A stretch of DNA of 64,000 nt. Origin: Brevundimonas sp. (lineage in GTDB: Bacteria; Pseudomonadota; Alphaproteobacteria; Caulobacterales; Caulobacteraceae). The notes under the pieces are model-generated. The model made no database searches. It was not told the DNA's origin and worked only from the letters and a program-made list of their open reading frames with translations. A program made the translations under genes and the position numbers. Positions 7,414 through 15,068 of the stretch are shown one piece after another. The first letter of the stretch is position 1, and each line of letters begins with the position of its first letter. Location: contig NZ_JAUXQZ010000002.1 in NCBI RefSeq assembly GCF_030682035.1, positions 1 to 64,000 of the forward strand, in the 5' to 3' direction.

Positions 7414-8016
7414 TTATCGGCGATCATGTTGCAAGTGCGGCATGTCGCCCGCGCCCTGCATGGCCTCGATCGCGCCCTCGACCGTGTCGCAGACGACCCA
7501 GGCCTGGCGGAAGCTGGCGGGGGTCATGCCCTCGGCGATGCTGTGTTCCATCACGGCCAGCAATGGTTCCCAGAAGCCGTTCAGGTTCAGGAAGATGACC
7601 GGCTTTGAGTGGAGATCGAGCCGCTTCCACGACAGGACCTCGATGACCTCTTCCAGCGTCCCGACGCCGCCCGGGGCGACGACGAAGGCATCGGACTGGT
7701 CGTACATGATGGTCTTGCGCTCGTGCATCGAGGGCACGATCAGGGTTTCGACGTCGTCGAACAGACGCTCGCGGCTACGCAGGAAGCCAGGCATGACGCC
7801 CAGGACCCGCCCGCCGGCTGCATGGGCGGCCCGGGCCGAAGCACCCATCAGGCCGACTCCGCCGCCGCCATAGACCAGCCGCCAGCCGGCCCTGGCCGTC
7901 TGCTCGCCGAAGGCGCGGGCGGCGGCGGTATAGGCCGGGTCGGAAAGATCGGACGAACCGCAGAACAGGCAGACGGACTGGCCGTCGAAGGGCTGGATGA
8001 CGACAGGCGAAGACAT
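7414..8016 (-). CDS. LOG-family nucleotide 5'-monophosphate phosphoribohydrolase
   Basis: The 200-residue Rossmann-fold protein belongs to the LOG/TIGR00730 family, which hydrolyses cytokinin-type or ordinary nucleoside 5'-monophosphates. Visible hallmarks are VCLFCGSS at the N-terminus, the nucleotide loop YGGGGVGLMG (about residues 49-58) and the catalytic signature PGGVGTLEE (about residues 114-122). It is often misannotated as lysine decarboxylase. Start ATG at 8016. The gene is monocistronic. Confidence 0.93.
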   Translation of the reverse strand: MSSPVVIQPFDGQSVCLFCGSSDLSDPAYTAAARAFGEQTARAGWRLVYGGGGVGLMGASARAAHAAGGRVLGVMPGFLRSRERLFDDVETLIVPSMHERKTIMYDQSDAFVVAPGGVGTLEEVIEVLSWKRLDLHSKPVIFLNLNGFWEPLLAVMEHSIAEGMTPASFRQAWVVCDTVEGAIEAMQGAGDMPHLQHDRR

Positions 8017-8099
8017 GGAGCCTCGGGAACACGGATGGGAGACAACGGCCGCCTCGGCGCGCTATCTGGACCGATACTCCTAGCGGTCGGATGCACGCG

Positions 8100-8864
8100 A
8101 TGAAACGGGCCATGTTCGGCAAGTCGGCGATAGTGGTGCTGTTGTGCGTCGCCAGCGCAGCCTGTTCTCCGCCGACGGCCGCGCCGGCGGAGAAGGCCAG
8201 CGCCCCGGCTGCGGCGGAGGGATGGACCCGCCCGCCGATGATTCGTTCGGTGCAGCGCATTCCGGGCGGTCTTGTTTTCTCGGGGCAGGCGGAGCCGGGC
8301 GCCCGCGTGGTTCTGCGCAGTGATTCCGGTCCCGCCCATGCCGCGGCGGCCGATGATCAGGGCCGGTTCGAGATTCGCATGATCGCTCCGGTCGGCGACC
8401 TGTTGCTGCGGCCCGAGACGCAGGTGGGTCAGGACGCCGCCGCTACGCCGGAACGGCTGCTGATCGTAGCGGGGGGGCGGGGCCCCGTTGCAATTCTGCG
8501 GACCGGTGGGGCGACGCGGCGGTTGGACCGGGCGCCGGTGCTGGGCGCGGTCGACAGCGACGGCCGGATGCGGCTGGTTTCGGGCCGCAGTCAGCCTGCG
8601 GGCCCGCCGATCGATCTTCAGGCCGGGGGCGAGAGCGGCCGGGTGACTCCGGACGCCTCGGGCCGTTGGAGCCTGGTGCTCACCCCATCGATGGGACCGG
8701 ACGAGATCCGCGTGGGCGGAAGGGCCTTCCTCTGGCCCGGCGAGGGGGCAGGGGTAGCGGAAGGCGGCGGGACGCAGGTCGAGCGGGCTGGCGCCGGCTG
8801 GCGCGTGGTCTGGAGCGGCCCGGCCGGCGGGCGGCAGACGACCTGGTTGCCGGACGCCGAGTGA
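8100..8864 (+). CDS. Putative lipoprotein with Ig-like or carbohydrate-binding-like repeats
   Basis: The product of about 254 residues (ATG 8100, or 8091) has a lipoprotein leader ending VASAACSPP. The mature part holds two similar beta-rich stretches: GGLVFSGQAEPGARVVLRSD...ADDQGRFEIRM and PAGPPIDLQAGGESGRVTPDASGRWSLVL. Both follow the pattern of Ig-like or dockerin-adjacent beta domains in which a G-R-W/F turn is conserved. No enzymatic motif is visible. It is divergent from the LOG gene and followed by a strong terminator at 8949-8976. Confidence 0.75.
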   Translation: MKRAMFGKSAIVVLLCVASAACSPPTAAPAEKASAPAAAEGWTRPPMIRSVQRIPGGLVFSGQAEPGARVVLRSDSGPAHAAAADDQGRFEIRMIAPVGDLLLRPETQVGQDAAATPERLLIVAGGRGPVAILRTGGATRRLDRAPVLGAVDSDGRMRLVSGRSQPAGPPIDLQAGGESGRVTPDASGRWSLVLTPSMGPDEIRVGGRAFLWPGEGAGVAEGGGTQVERAGAGWRVVWSGPAGGRQTTWLPDAE

Positions 8865-8948
8865 CCGTTTTACGATCGATTAACCAATTCAGGGCAACGG
8901 AAGGACGTCTTCCATTTTCGAGGACACCCACCATCACCGAACTTCCTC

Positions 8949-8976
8949 AGCCCGGCGCTCGCGTCGGGCTTTTTTT
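8949..8976 (+). terminator. Intrinsic terminator
   Basis: A nine-base-pair stem AGCCCGGCG / CGTCGGGCT (one G-U pair) with a CTCG loop is followed directly by seven T. It is the best terminator in the window. It could end the lipoprotein transcript or a short RNA starting around 8882. Confidence 0.88.
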
Positions 8977-9002
8977 CGGTCTGACGCTGTGGTGGGAAAG
9001 AG

Positions 9003-9077
9003 TGGCTCCGCGGGTAGGATTCGAACCTACGACCAGCCGATTAACAGTCGGCTGCTCTACCACTGAGCTACCGCGGA
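9003..9077 (-). tRNA. tRNA-Asn (GTT)
   Basis: The minus strand reads TCCGCGGTAGCTCAGTGG... with acceptor arms TCCGCGG/CCGCGGA, anticodon stem CCGAC-loop-ATCGG carrying GTT, T arm GTAGG-TTCGAAT-CCTAC, and an encoded CCA. It is a complete cloverleaf of 75 bases including CCA. Confidence 0.97.
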
Positions 9078-9147
9078 ACACTTCCTCTCGGGAAGGCGGG
9101 CGCTATAGCAGCGCGAGTCAGAGTGACGCAACGGGAAATATCCGATC

Positions 9148-9951
9148 TTGGCCGTGATCCGTATCGACCAGCCCGATGATCCGCGCATCGCCGGCTTCCG
9201 CGACATCCGCGAACGGGACCTGACGGGCAGGCAGGGCCTGTTTGTGGCCGAGGGCGAGGTGGTGCTGAATGTGCTCATGTCGAACCGGTCGCTGTGCCGC
9301 CCGGTCGCATTTTTGCTGGACAGCAAACGGGTCGAAGGGCTGGCGGGCGTGCTCGCCGGGGCACCGGACGACACGCCGGTCTATGTCGCCAGCCAGCCCG
9401 TGCTGGATGCGATCGCCGGGTTTCACCTGCACCGGGGGATACTGGCGCTGGGCGAGAAGCCGCCGGTCCGGTCCCTGGAGGCTTGCCTGGACGGAACGGG
9501 GCCGGACGCCGTCGTCGTTGCGACGTGCGGGATAGGCAATCACGACAATATGGGCGGGGTGTTCCGAAACGCCGCGGCCTTCGGCGCCGGGGTGGTGCTG
9601 CTGGACGCACATTGCTGCGACCCCTTCTATCGCAAGGCCATCCGGGTCTCCGTGGGCGCGGTGTTGCGAACGCCGATGGCGACCGGTCTGGACGCCTTGG
9701 CCATGGTTGATGGATTGAGGGCGGCGGGGTTCGAGGTGCTGGCGCTGACGCCGGGCGCGGCCGAGCCGCTGGATGCGATGCCGCGGGGCGGCCGGGTCGC
9801 CATTGTGCTGGGGCCGGAGGGGCCGGGACTGACGTCGGCCGTGATCGAACGCTGCCGGCCGGTCGGGATACCGATGTCAGGCGGCTTTGATTCGCTGAAT
9901 GTTTCGGTCGCCAGTGGAATTGCGCTGCATCATTTCACCAGACAGGCGTGA
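9148..9951 (+). CDS. SpoU/TrmH-family RNA methyltransferase
   Basis: The 267-residue product is a SPOUT-fold 2'-O-methyltransferase for rRNA or tRNA. The knotted C-terminal domain shows motif 1 NHDNMGGVFRNAAAFGA, motif 2 IVLGPEGPGLT and motif 3 PMSGGFDSLNVSVASGIALHHF. The N-terminal part is a substrate-binding domain of the L30-like kind. Its usual glutamate in motif 2 is kept. Translation appears to start at TTG 9148, since no ATG or GTG gives the conserved N-terminus. Specificity cannot be told from sequence. A second SpoU enzyme lies at 43846-44643. Confidence 0.9.
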   Translation: MAVIRIDQPDDPRIAGFRDIRERDLTGRQGLFVAEGEVVLNVLMSNRSLCRPVAFLLDSKRVEGLAGVLAGAPDDTPVYVASQPVLDAIAGFHLHRGILALGEKPPVRSLEACLDGTGPDAVVVATCGIGNHDNMGGVFRNAAAFGAGVVLLDAHCCDPFYRKAIRVSVGAVLRTPMATGLDALAMVDGLRAAGFEVLALTPGAAEPLDAMPRGGRVAIVLGPEGPGLTSAVIERCRPVGIPMSGGFDSLNVSVASGIALHHFTRQA

Positions 9952-10034
9952 ATCGATCACCAAATCGCGATTAACGCTTTGTACACCTTGATGAACCGGC
10001 ACAGCTGTGTCGCTGTAGGGCGTCCGGGGGGAGT

Positions 10035-10619
10035 TCAATCATGTTCGGTGGCGTTTTCGTCTTCATTCACCGCAATGCGCGCATCGCGCTGGCGGTCGGC
10101 ATCGTCGCAGCGGGCGTCAGCGCCGCCAGCGTCATCGGCTGGATCACCGCGCCGGTCGCCTGACCGCAGTTCGGACCTTTCCGCTCTGTCCATGTTCCCG
10201 GGGTTCTGTGCGACCGCGGGAGTGGTTTTGCGCGCCCGCCAGATCGCGCCGGCCATCAGCGACAGCAGGACCGCGTCGCCCCAGACGTAGTAGGCGGTGA
10301 CGTAGGCCCACTGTTCGAGTTCGTGGAAACGGACGAAGGCGAGGTGGTTGGCCATCAGCAGGAACTGGAACGCGGTCGCCCAGATCGTCCACCGGCGTTT
10401 CGAGTACAGGGCCAGATACAGCAGGAACAACAAGGTCGCGCCGTCGAGCCCGATGATGACCCAAGGCGGATTCAGCGAGTCGAAATGCGCGAGGGCCGTC
10501 CCGATCCACACCAGGACCAGAACGGCCGCAGTAGCGCGTTCCCACCGGCCGCCGCGCCAGAGTGCGAGGGCGGCGGACACGATGAGCAACACCAGGGAAA
10601 CTGCATAGATGGGCGACAT
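10035..10619 (-). CDS. Hypothetical membrane protein with doubtful C-terminal tail
   Basis: The 194-residue frame encodes four to five hydrophobic helices in the first 135 residues (SPIYAVSLVLLIVSAALAL, ATAAVLVLVWIGTALAHF, VIIGLDGATLLFLLYLAL, FQFLLMANHLAFV, AYYVWGDAVLLSLMAGAIW). After that it becomes an Asp/Arg/Ala-rich tail of 55-60 residues typical of an antisense reading. The tail lies opposite a credible small plus-strand gene (10041-10163). The membrane part is credible; the end of the protein is uncertain. No family is recognised. Confidence 0.6.
   Translation of the reverse strand: MSPIYAVSLVLLIVSAALALWRGGRWERATAAVLVLVWIGTALAHFDSLNPPWVIIGLDGATLLFLLYLALYSKRRWTIWATAFQFLLMANHLAFVRFHELEQWAYVTAYYVWGDAVLLSLMAGAIWRARKTTPAVAQNPGNMDRAERSELRSGDRRGDPADDAGGADARCDDADRQRDARIAVNEDENATEHD
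10041..10163 (+). CDS. Possible small membrane protein (40 aa)
   Basis: A 40-codon frame starts at ATG 10041 with a strong GGGGGGAG ribosome binding site seven bases upstream. It encodes a short basic amphipathic start (FIHRNARIAL) and one hydrophobic helix (LAVGIVAAGVSAASVIGWI). The third codon position is almost always G or C after the first ten codons, as in the neighbouring genes. It overlaps the hydrophilic tail of the minus-strand membrane protein completely, so at least one of the two is wrong in this stretch. No family is recognised. Confidence 0.5.
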   Translation: MFGGVFVFIHRNARIALAVGIVAAGVSAASVIGWITAPVA

Positions 10620-10637
10620 GACTCTGGCATCGCCAAA

Positions 10638-10985
10638 TCAGGAAACCAGCGCAAGCCCCACAGGCCGCGGGAGCGGATTCTCCGCCTTCTCCATGCCGCC
10701 CATCTGAACGCCGCGGAAGGAGGTTTTTTGCTTCACATCAGCCAAGGCCTCGTGAAGCGCGACCATCGCTCGCTGCGCCCCGATCTGCGCCGTGACCGCA
10801 TCGGCCAAGGCGTCGAACGCCGCCTGTCCCACTGTGGCCGAAAGGCCGGCCTCGCGACGGCTTCTGGTCAGGGACTGGGCCAGTCGGCCGAGCTGGTTGA
10901 CGGCTTCGTCCTGGCTGGCTTCGGCCTGAAACAGGTCCGTCGCCAGGCGCGCGACAACGGTCGCCGCATGTTCACTGCGTTTCAT
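10638..10985 (-). CDS. Hypothetical helical protein downstream of the LuxR-type regulator
   Basis: The 115-residue product is predicted nearly all helical (ATVVARLATDLFQAEASQDEAVNQLGRLAQSLTRSRREAG) with a disordered C-terminal end. It contains no cysteine or transmembrane segment. It follows the regulator locus by 32 bases on the same strand and is probably co-transcribed, which suggests a shared function. No known domain is recognised. Confidence 0.7.
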   Translation of the reverse strand: MKRSEHAATVVARLATDLFQAEASQDEAVNQLGRLAQSLTRSRREAGLSATVGQAAFDALADAVTAQIGAQRAMVALHEALADVKQKTSFRGVQMGGMEKAENPLPRPVGLALVS

Positions 10986-11017
10986 TCGCTCACCCTATTC
11001 TCAAGAAGCGACGCGGA

Positions 11018-11650
11018 TCAGTTCCCGTAGCGGATGCCTTGCAGAACGAAGGCGAACCGCTCCGCGCCAATGACGCTCGTCAGGACCAGAGCGGCTATTG
11101 CGGCAATGGTGAAGACAAACAGGACGCGGCCGAGGACTTCATGTCCGATTCCGAAGGCTGGAAACCGGAATCCAGCAATGCCGCCCCGATGTGCAGAATC
11201 TCCCTGAAGGTGGAGTCCGGAGAGAGGAAGGCCGCCTGTTTGCGGGTTCCACTGACCAGATGATTCACCATCATCTGTTTCGCCGGGGTATCGGCCAGTG
11301 AGAGAAGAACTGTCTGAAGCTCCGCCCAGCTGATGCCCGGCAACTGTCCTTCGGTATTGGTCATTGATGGTCCCTTTCGCTGGCCCAGAAGAACCTGTGG
11401 CGGCGAGGTGGGCGATTGGGACCAGTTCGGATACCGAGTCATTCGGAACGGTCTGTTCGGCCAGGAGAAGGAGCGCCGCATCAATCCGACCGGAGGCGTT
11501 CAGCTTGCGCGCCGCGTTTTCGCAGTGGCGATCGACGGTCGAAGGCTTGATGCCCAGACGTCGGGCGATCTGTTTGGAGTTCATGTGCGCATGGACGAGG
11601 CGAAGACATTGGCGCTCGCGGTCGGTCAGTCGATCAATACGGCTCGGCAT
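11018..11650 (-). CDS. LuxR-type HTH regulator with C-terminal membrane helix (frame disturbed)
   Basis: From ATG 11650 the 210-residue frame opens with a GerE/LuxR helix-turn-helix (about residues 6-60: RLTDRERQCLRLV, SKQIARRLGIKPSTVDRHCENAARKL) and ends with one hydrophobic helix (about 162-184: VLGRVLFVFTIAAIAALVLTSVIG), so it resembles a membrane-tethered DNA-binding protein. The middle, roughly residues 95-160, is Gly/Ser-rich and has poor third-position GC (about 45 per cent by hand count). The overlapping frame at 11095-11364 has about 71 per cent there. The locus may therefore be two overlapping genes or one gene with two frameshifts. The HTH and the helix are both credible; their continuity is not certain. 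Confidence 0.65.
   Translation of the reverse strand: MPSRIDRLTDRERQCLRLVHAHMNSKQIARRLGIKPSTVDRHCENAARKLNASGRIDAALLLLAEQTVPNDSVSELVPIAHLAATGSSGPAKGTINDQYRRTVAGHQLGGASDSSSLTGRYPGETDDGESSGQWNPQTGGLPLSGLHLQGDSAHRGGIAGFRFPAFGIGHEVLGRVLFVFTIAAIAALVLTSVIGAERFAFVLQGIRYGN
11095..11364 (-). CDS. Out-of-frame overlapping gene inside the regulator (89 aa)
   Basis: ATG 11364 is preceded by AGGGA at six bases, a good ribosome binding site. The frame encodes an 89-residue helical protein (ISWAELQTVLLSLADTPAKQMMVNHLV, STFREILHIGAALLDSGF) of natural composition. Third-position GC over the first 68 codons is 48 of 68, against 30 of 67 for the frame of the surrounding regulator. Its last 15 or so residues (MKSSAASCLSSPLPQ) look like a frame-shifted version of the regulator's membrane helix. 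It may be a true overlapping gene, or the middle of one gene broken by frameshifts. Confidence 0.5.
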   Translation of the reverse strand: MTNTEGQLPGISWAELQTVLLSLADTPAKQMMVNHLVSGTRKQAAFLSPDSTFREILHIGAALLDSGFQPSESDMKSSAASCLSSPLPQ

Positions 11651-11777
11651 CTTTCGCCCCCCCGGCTGCCCGCATACCTTAACCACAGGAAAGGGCTCAC
11701 CGAAACGGGCATTGCGCCGCAAACCCACAATCAACGCTTGTCAGCGGTGACGGGAGCGGCGGGGATCGAAATCGCGA

Positions 11778-11851
11778 TGGAGGCCTGACCGAGAATCGAA
11801 CTCGGGTGCAAGGATTTGCAGTCCTCTGCGTAACCACTCCGCCATCAGGCC
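11778..11851 (-). tRNA. tRNA-Cys (GCA)
   Basis: The minus strand begins GGCCTGATGGCGGAGTGG and ends with the matching acceptor strand CAGGCC, discriminator T and an encoded CCA. The anticodon loop in AGGACTGCAAATCCT reads GCA, and the T arm is CCGAG-TTCGATT-CTCGG. Complete cloverleaf, 74 bases with CCA. Confidence 0.97.
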
Positions 11852-11990
11852 CTGGGCCGTTGAAAACGGCCACGCCATCGCGAGGGGCGTTCGCTATCAG
11901 ATCGGATTGTCCCCCGCAACGCACAGACCTATAAGCGCGCCAGATTTCCCGGCTGTCGCCGGGCGCCCATAGCCGCAGGATCGTCGCTCC

Positions 11991-12620
11991 ATGGATTTCG
12001 CCGCTGCCCGCAAGGTCATGGTCGACAGCCAGGTCCGCGTGAACGATGTGACTGACCGCGCCCTGCAGGCCGCGCTTCTGGCCGTGCCGCGCGAGCGGTT
12101 CCTGCCGTCAGAACGGGCGTATTCGGCCTATGCCGAGATCGAACCCGAGATTGCGGGCGGGCGCCGGCTGATGCTGGCGCGCGACCTGTCGAAACTGCTG
12201 ATGGCGCTGGATGCGAAGCCGGGCGAGGCGGCGCTTGCCCTGGCGGCGCCATACGCCGCCGCGGTGCTGGCGCGGCTTGGTCTCGCTTCGACCGCCCAGG
12301 AGTCGGATGACGCCGTGTTCGGGGTGGTCGGTGAGGTGTTGGCGCAAGAGGGTGTGCGTACGGTGACGGCGCCGCTCAGCGCGCCGGCTGAGGGCGGCTA
12401 TGACGTCATGGTCTGCGAAGCCGCGATCCCCGGGCGGCCGGAGGCCTGGCTGAAAGTCCTGAACGTCGGGGGACGGATGGCGGTCGTCGAACGCACCGGC
12501 CCGGTGGGCAAGGCTGTACTGTATGTGCGGGGCGAGCATGGGGTTTCCCGCCGCGAACTGTTCAACGCCGCGCCGCCGATGCTGGCGGAACTCTCGCCCA
12601 TTCCTATCTTCGCACTGTAG
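11991..12620 (+). CDS. Protein-L-isoaspartate O-methyltransferase-like protein, probably inactive
   Basis: The 209-residue product aligns with Pcm-type methyltransferases: N-terminal ARKVMVDSQVRVNDVTDRALQAALLAVPRERFLP, and a C-terminal part (LKVLNVGGRMAVVERTGPVGKAVLYVR). The SAM-binding glycine motif expected after the first third (VLEIGxGxGY in active enzymes) is replaced by ALALAAPYAAAVLARLG, with no glycine loop. A Pcm homologue immediately upstream of a TolC-family gene is a recurring alphaproteobacterial arrangement. A structural or regulatory role linked to export is possible but unproven. Confidence 0.8.
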   Translation: MDFAAARKVMVDSQVRVNDVTDRALQAALLAVPRERFLPSERAYSAYAEIEPEIAGGRRLMLARDLSKLLMALDAKPGEAALALAAPYAAAVLARLGLASTAQESDDAVFGVVGEVLAQEGVRTVTAPLSAPAEGGYDVMVCEAAIPGRPEAWLKVLNVGGRMAVVERTGPVGKAVLYVRGEHGVSRRELFNAAPPMLAELSPIPIFAL

Positions 12621-12749
12621 GATCGCCGACGTCGACGGACTTGCCCGGCGGCCGCGTGAAAAAAACTTAACTGGCGTGGGCGTAAACGGTCCCGCATCAG
12701 ACCTATGAGATACGAAGGGCGCGCTTCCCAGCGTCAGGCAGGAACAGAC

Positions 12750-14234
12750 ATGCTGAAACGTACGCGCGCGCTCGCCTCGGTCGCCGTCTTCGCCGTGATT
12801 GCCGGCATGGGCGCCCCCGCGTGGGCCGAAACGCTGAAGGACGCGCTGGCCCTGGCCTATCAGACCAACCCGTCACTGCTGGCCCAGCGGGCCAACCAGC
12901 GGGCGCTGGATGAGTCGATCGTCCAGGCGCGCGCCGGCTTGCGGCCGCAACTGAATCTCACCGTGACCGCCAACTATGCCCGCGACTACAGCGGCAGGCC
13001 CTTCAGCAACCCGGACAGCGACACCGGCGGGGCCAGCATAGGCCTGGCCCAGACCCTGTGGTCGGGTGGACGCATCGGTCACGGCATCTCGGCGGCGGAG
13101 GCCAACATCCTGGCCGGGCGCGAGAACCTGCGCGACATCGAACAGACCGTCCTGGCCTCGGTGATCCAGGCCTATGCCGATGTGATCCGCGACGGCGAAA
13201 TCCTGGCCATCCGCCAGTCCAACCTCGGCGTGCTGCAACGCCAGCTGGAAGAAGCCTCGGCTCGGTTCGAAGTCGGCGAGATCACCCGCACCGACGTGGC
13301 CCAGTCCGAATCGCGGCTGGCCCAGTCCGAGGCGGATCTGGCCAATGCCAGGGCCCAGCTGTCAGTCTCGCGCGCGGCCTATGCCGCCGTCGTTGGTCAG
13401 GCCCCGGGTGATCTGGCGCCGATGCCGGTGCTGCCGGGCATCCCCACCGATTTCGACAACGCCCTCGACGTGGCCCTGTTGGACAATCCGGCCATCCGCT
13501 CGGCCGCCTACAGCCAGCGCGCCGCCGAGGCCAATGTGGCGGCGGCCAGGGCGGAATACATGCCGTCAGCGCGCCTGACAGCCTCCTACGGCGGCTCGAC
13601 GGACGATCTTGGCAATCTGAACGACATCGCCGACGAGACCCGCTTCCAGGCCGGCGCGACCGTTTCGGTGCCGCTGTTCACCGGTGGGCTGAACAGTTCG
13701 CGCGTCGCCCAGGCGCTGGAACGCGCCAATGTCGCCCAGATCAATGTCGAGGGTGAGCGCCGCAACACCCTGCAGGCGGTGAGCTCGGCCTATGCCCAGT
13801 CGATCTCGTCGCGCGCCACGCTCCAGGCCGGCGAGGAAGCCGTTCGCGCCGCGACCGTGGCCGCCGAAGGCGTGCGGCAGGAGGCTCAGGTCGGCCTGCG
13901 CACCACGCTCGACGTGCTGAACCAGGAGCTGGAACTGCGCAACGCCCAGATCACCCTCGCCAGCGCCCGTCGCAACGAATATGTCGCCCAGTCCCGTCTG
14001 CTGGCCGCCATGGGCCGGCTGGAAGGCGCGGATCTGGACGCCGCCATGACCGTCTATGATCCGGCCGCCAACTACAACCGGGTGCGCAACCGCGGCGGCT
14101 TGCCGTGGGACGGGATCGTCGAGGCCATCGACCGTCTCGCCGCTCCGCCCGTCGTCCCGGCCAACGACGCCGCTGATGCGCCGATCGACGTCCAGTTGAA
14201 GTCCGAAACAGTCATGACAGCGCCGCGCGACTGA
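12750..14234 (+). CDS. TolC-family outer membrane export channel
   Basis: The 494-residue product begins at ATG 12750 (AGGA nine bases upstream) with a signal peptide ending GAPAWAE, and the mature sequence opens TLKDALALAYQTNPSLLAQRA, the standard TolC start. Two related repeats of long helices follow, including AEADLANARAQLSVSRAAY and the second-repeat LRTTLDVLNQELELRNAQITLASARRNEYVAQSRLLAAMGRL. It forms the outer-membrane channel for type I secretion or RND efflux; the Caulobacter homologues RsaFa/RsaFb export the S-layer protein. No inner-membrane partner lies nearby, so it probably serves several systems. An upstream in-frame ATG at 12705 is less suitable. Confidence 0.93.
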   Translation: MLKRTRALASVAVFAVIAGMGAPAWAETLKDALALAYQTNPSLLAQRANQRALDESIVQARAGLRPQLNLTVTANYARDYSGRPFSNPDSDTGGASIGLAQTLWSGGRIGHGISAAEANILAGRENLRDIEQTVLASVIQAYADVIRDGEILAIRQSNLGVLQRQLEEASARFEVGEITRTDVAQSESRLAQSEADLANARAQLSVSRAAYAAVVGQAPGDLAPMPVLPGIPTDFDNALDVALLDNPAIRSAAYSQRAAEANVAAARAEYMPSARLTASYGGSTDDLGNLNDIADETRFQAGATVSVPLFTGGLNSSRVAQALERANVAQINVEGERRNTLQAVSSAYAQSISSRATLQAGEEAVRAATVAAEGVRQEAQVGLRTTLDVLNQELELRNAQITLASARRNEYVAQSRLLAAMGRLEGADLDAAMTVYDPAANYNRVRNRGGLPWDGIVEAIDRLAAPPVVPANDAADAPIDVQLKSETVMTAPRD

Positions 14235-14408
14235 CCATCGTCAGGTCGCCTGTCGCGCGACTGTCGGCTGCGTCTGTTAACCTGTGACGCGAAAACGCCC
14301 GTTGATTCCAGCGGGCTGAGATGCGACGACATGGTGTGGGAGGGGTCTCCTCTTCCTTGCCGCAATTGGACTTGATCGTGCGTTCGACGCGCGCCCCGGG
14401 GTTTCGAC

Positions 14409-15032
14409 ATGACCGACCAGACCGCCCAGGAACCGACGATGGAGGAAATCCTGGCGTCGATCCGCCGGATCATTTCCGAAGACGACGCTCCGGCCGAGAC
14501 TGCGCCGGCCGCCGCCGCCGCACCGGCTCCGGAAGCTTCCCCGGAGCCCGAACCCCTCGTCTCGTCCGCCCTGATGGACGAAACCCCGTCAATGGAAGAG
14601 CCGCATGCCTCCGAAGAGGATGTGCTGGAACTGACCGACGCCTATGAGGCCCCGGCCGCCGAGAGCCTCGGCGATCTCGACATCTCGCCGTCAGAGCCCT
14701 TCCCCAGCGCTCCGGTCGCTGAGTCGGTCTTCGTCGATGAACCGGTCGAGGCCTATGCGCCCGAGCCCGCGTCAGCACCCGCACCGGCCCGTGACAGTCT
14801 GGTCGGCGACAGCGCCGCGGCCAGCGCCGCCTCGGCCTTCGCCGGTTTGGCCTCTACGGTCAGAAAGCCTGAACCTATGGAATCTTCGAGCGGCTCCGGC
14901 CCCACCGTCGATGAACTGGCCCGCAGCCTGCTGCGGCCGATGCTGCGGGAATGGCTGGACGCCAACCTGCCCGCCATCGTCGAGGCCCAGGTACGCAAGG
15001 AAGTCGAACGCATCGCCCGCAACGCCGGCTGA
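14409..15032 (+). CDS. popZ: Polar organizing protein PopZ
   Basis: PopZ forms the polar microdomain that anchors the chromosome centromere through ParB and recruits cell-cycle regulators. The 207-residue product has the conserved N-terminal helix EPTMEEILASIRRIISEDD (about residues 8-26), a long Pro/Ala/Glu-rich acidic disordered linker (about 27-160) and the C-terminal oligomerisation helices (VDELARSLLRPMLREWL, LPAIVEAQVRKEVERIA). The linker makes it roughly 30 residues longer than the 177-residue Caulobacter protein. Position directly upstream of valS is conserved in Caulobacterales. A terminator separates it from valS. Confidence 0.93.
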   Translation: MTDQTAQEPTMEEILASIRRIISEDDAPAETAPAAAAAPAPEASPEPEPLVSSALMDETPSMEEPHASEEDVLELTDAYEAPAAESLGDLDISPSEPFPSAPVAESVFVDEPVEAYAPEPASAPAPARDSLVGDSAAASAASAFAGLASTVRKPEPMESSSGSGPTVDELARSLLRPMLREWLDANLPAIVEAQVRKEVERIARNAG

Positions 15033-15068
15033 CTTCACCCGCGACCCGATCAAGGCTAGATCATTCCG

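Noticed and set aside
14250..14330. CtrA box upstream of popZ (TTAACC at 14277)
   Set aside because: Only a half site without a second TTAA at the right spacing, and too common a word to claim.
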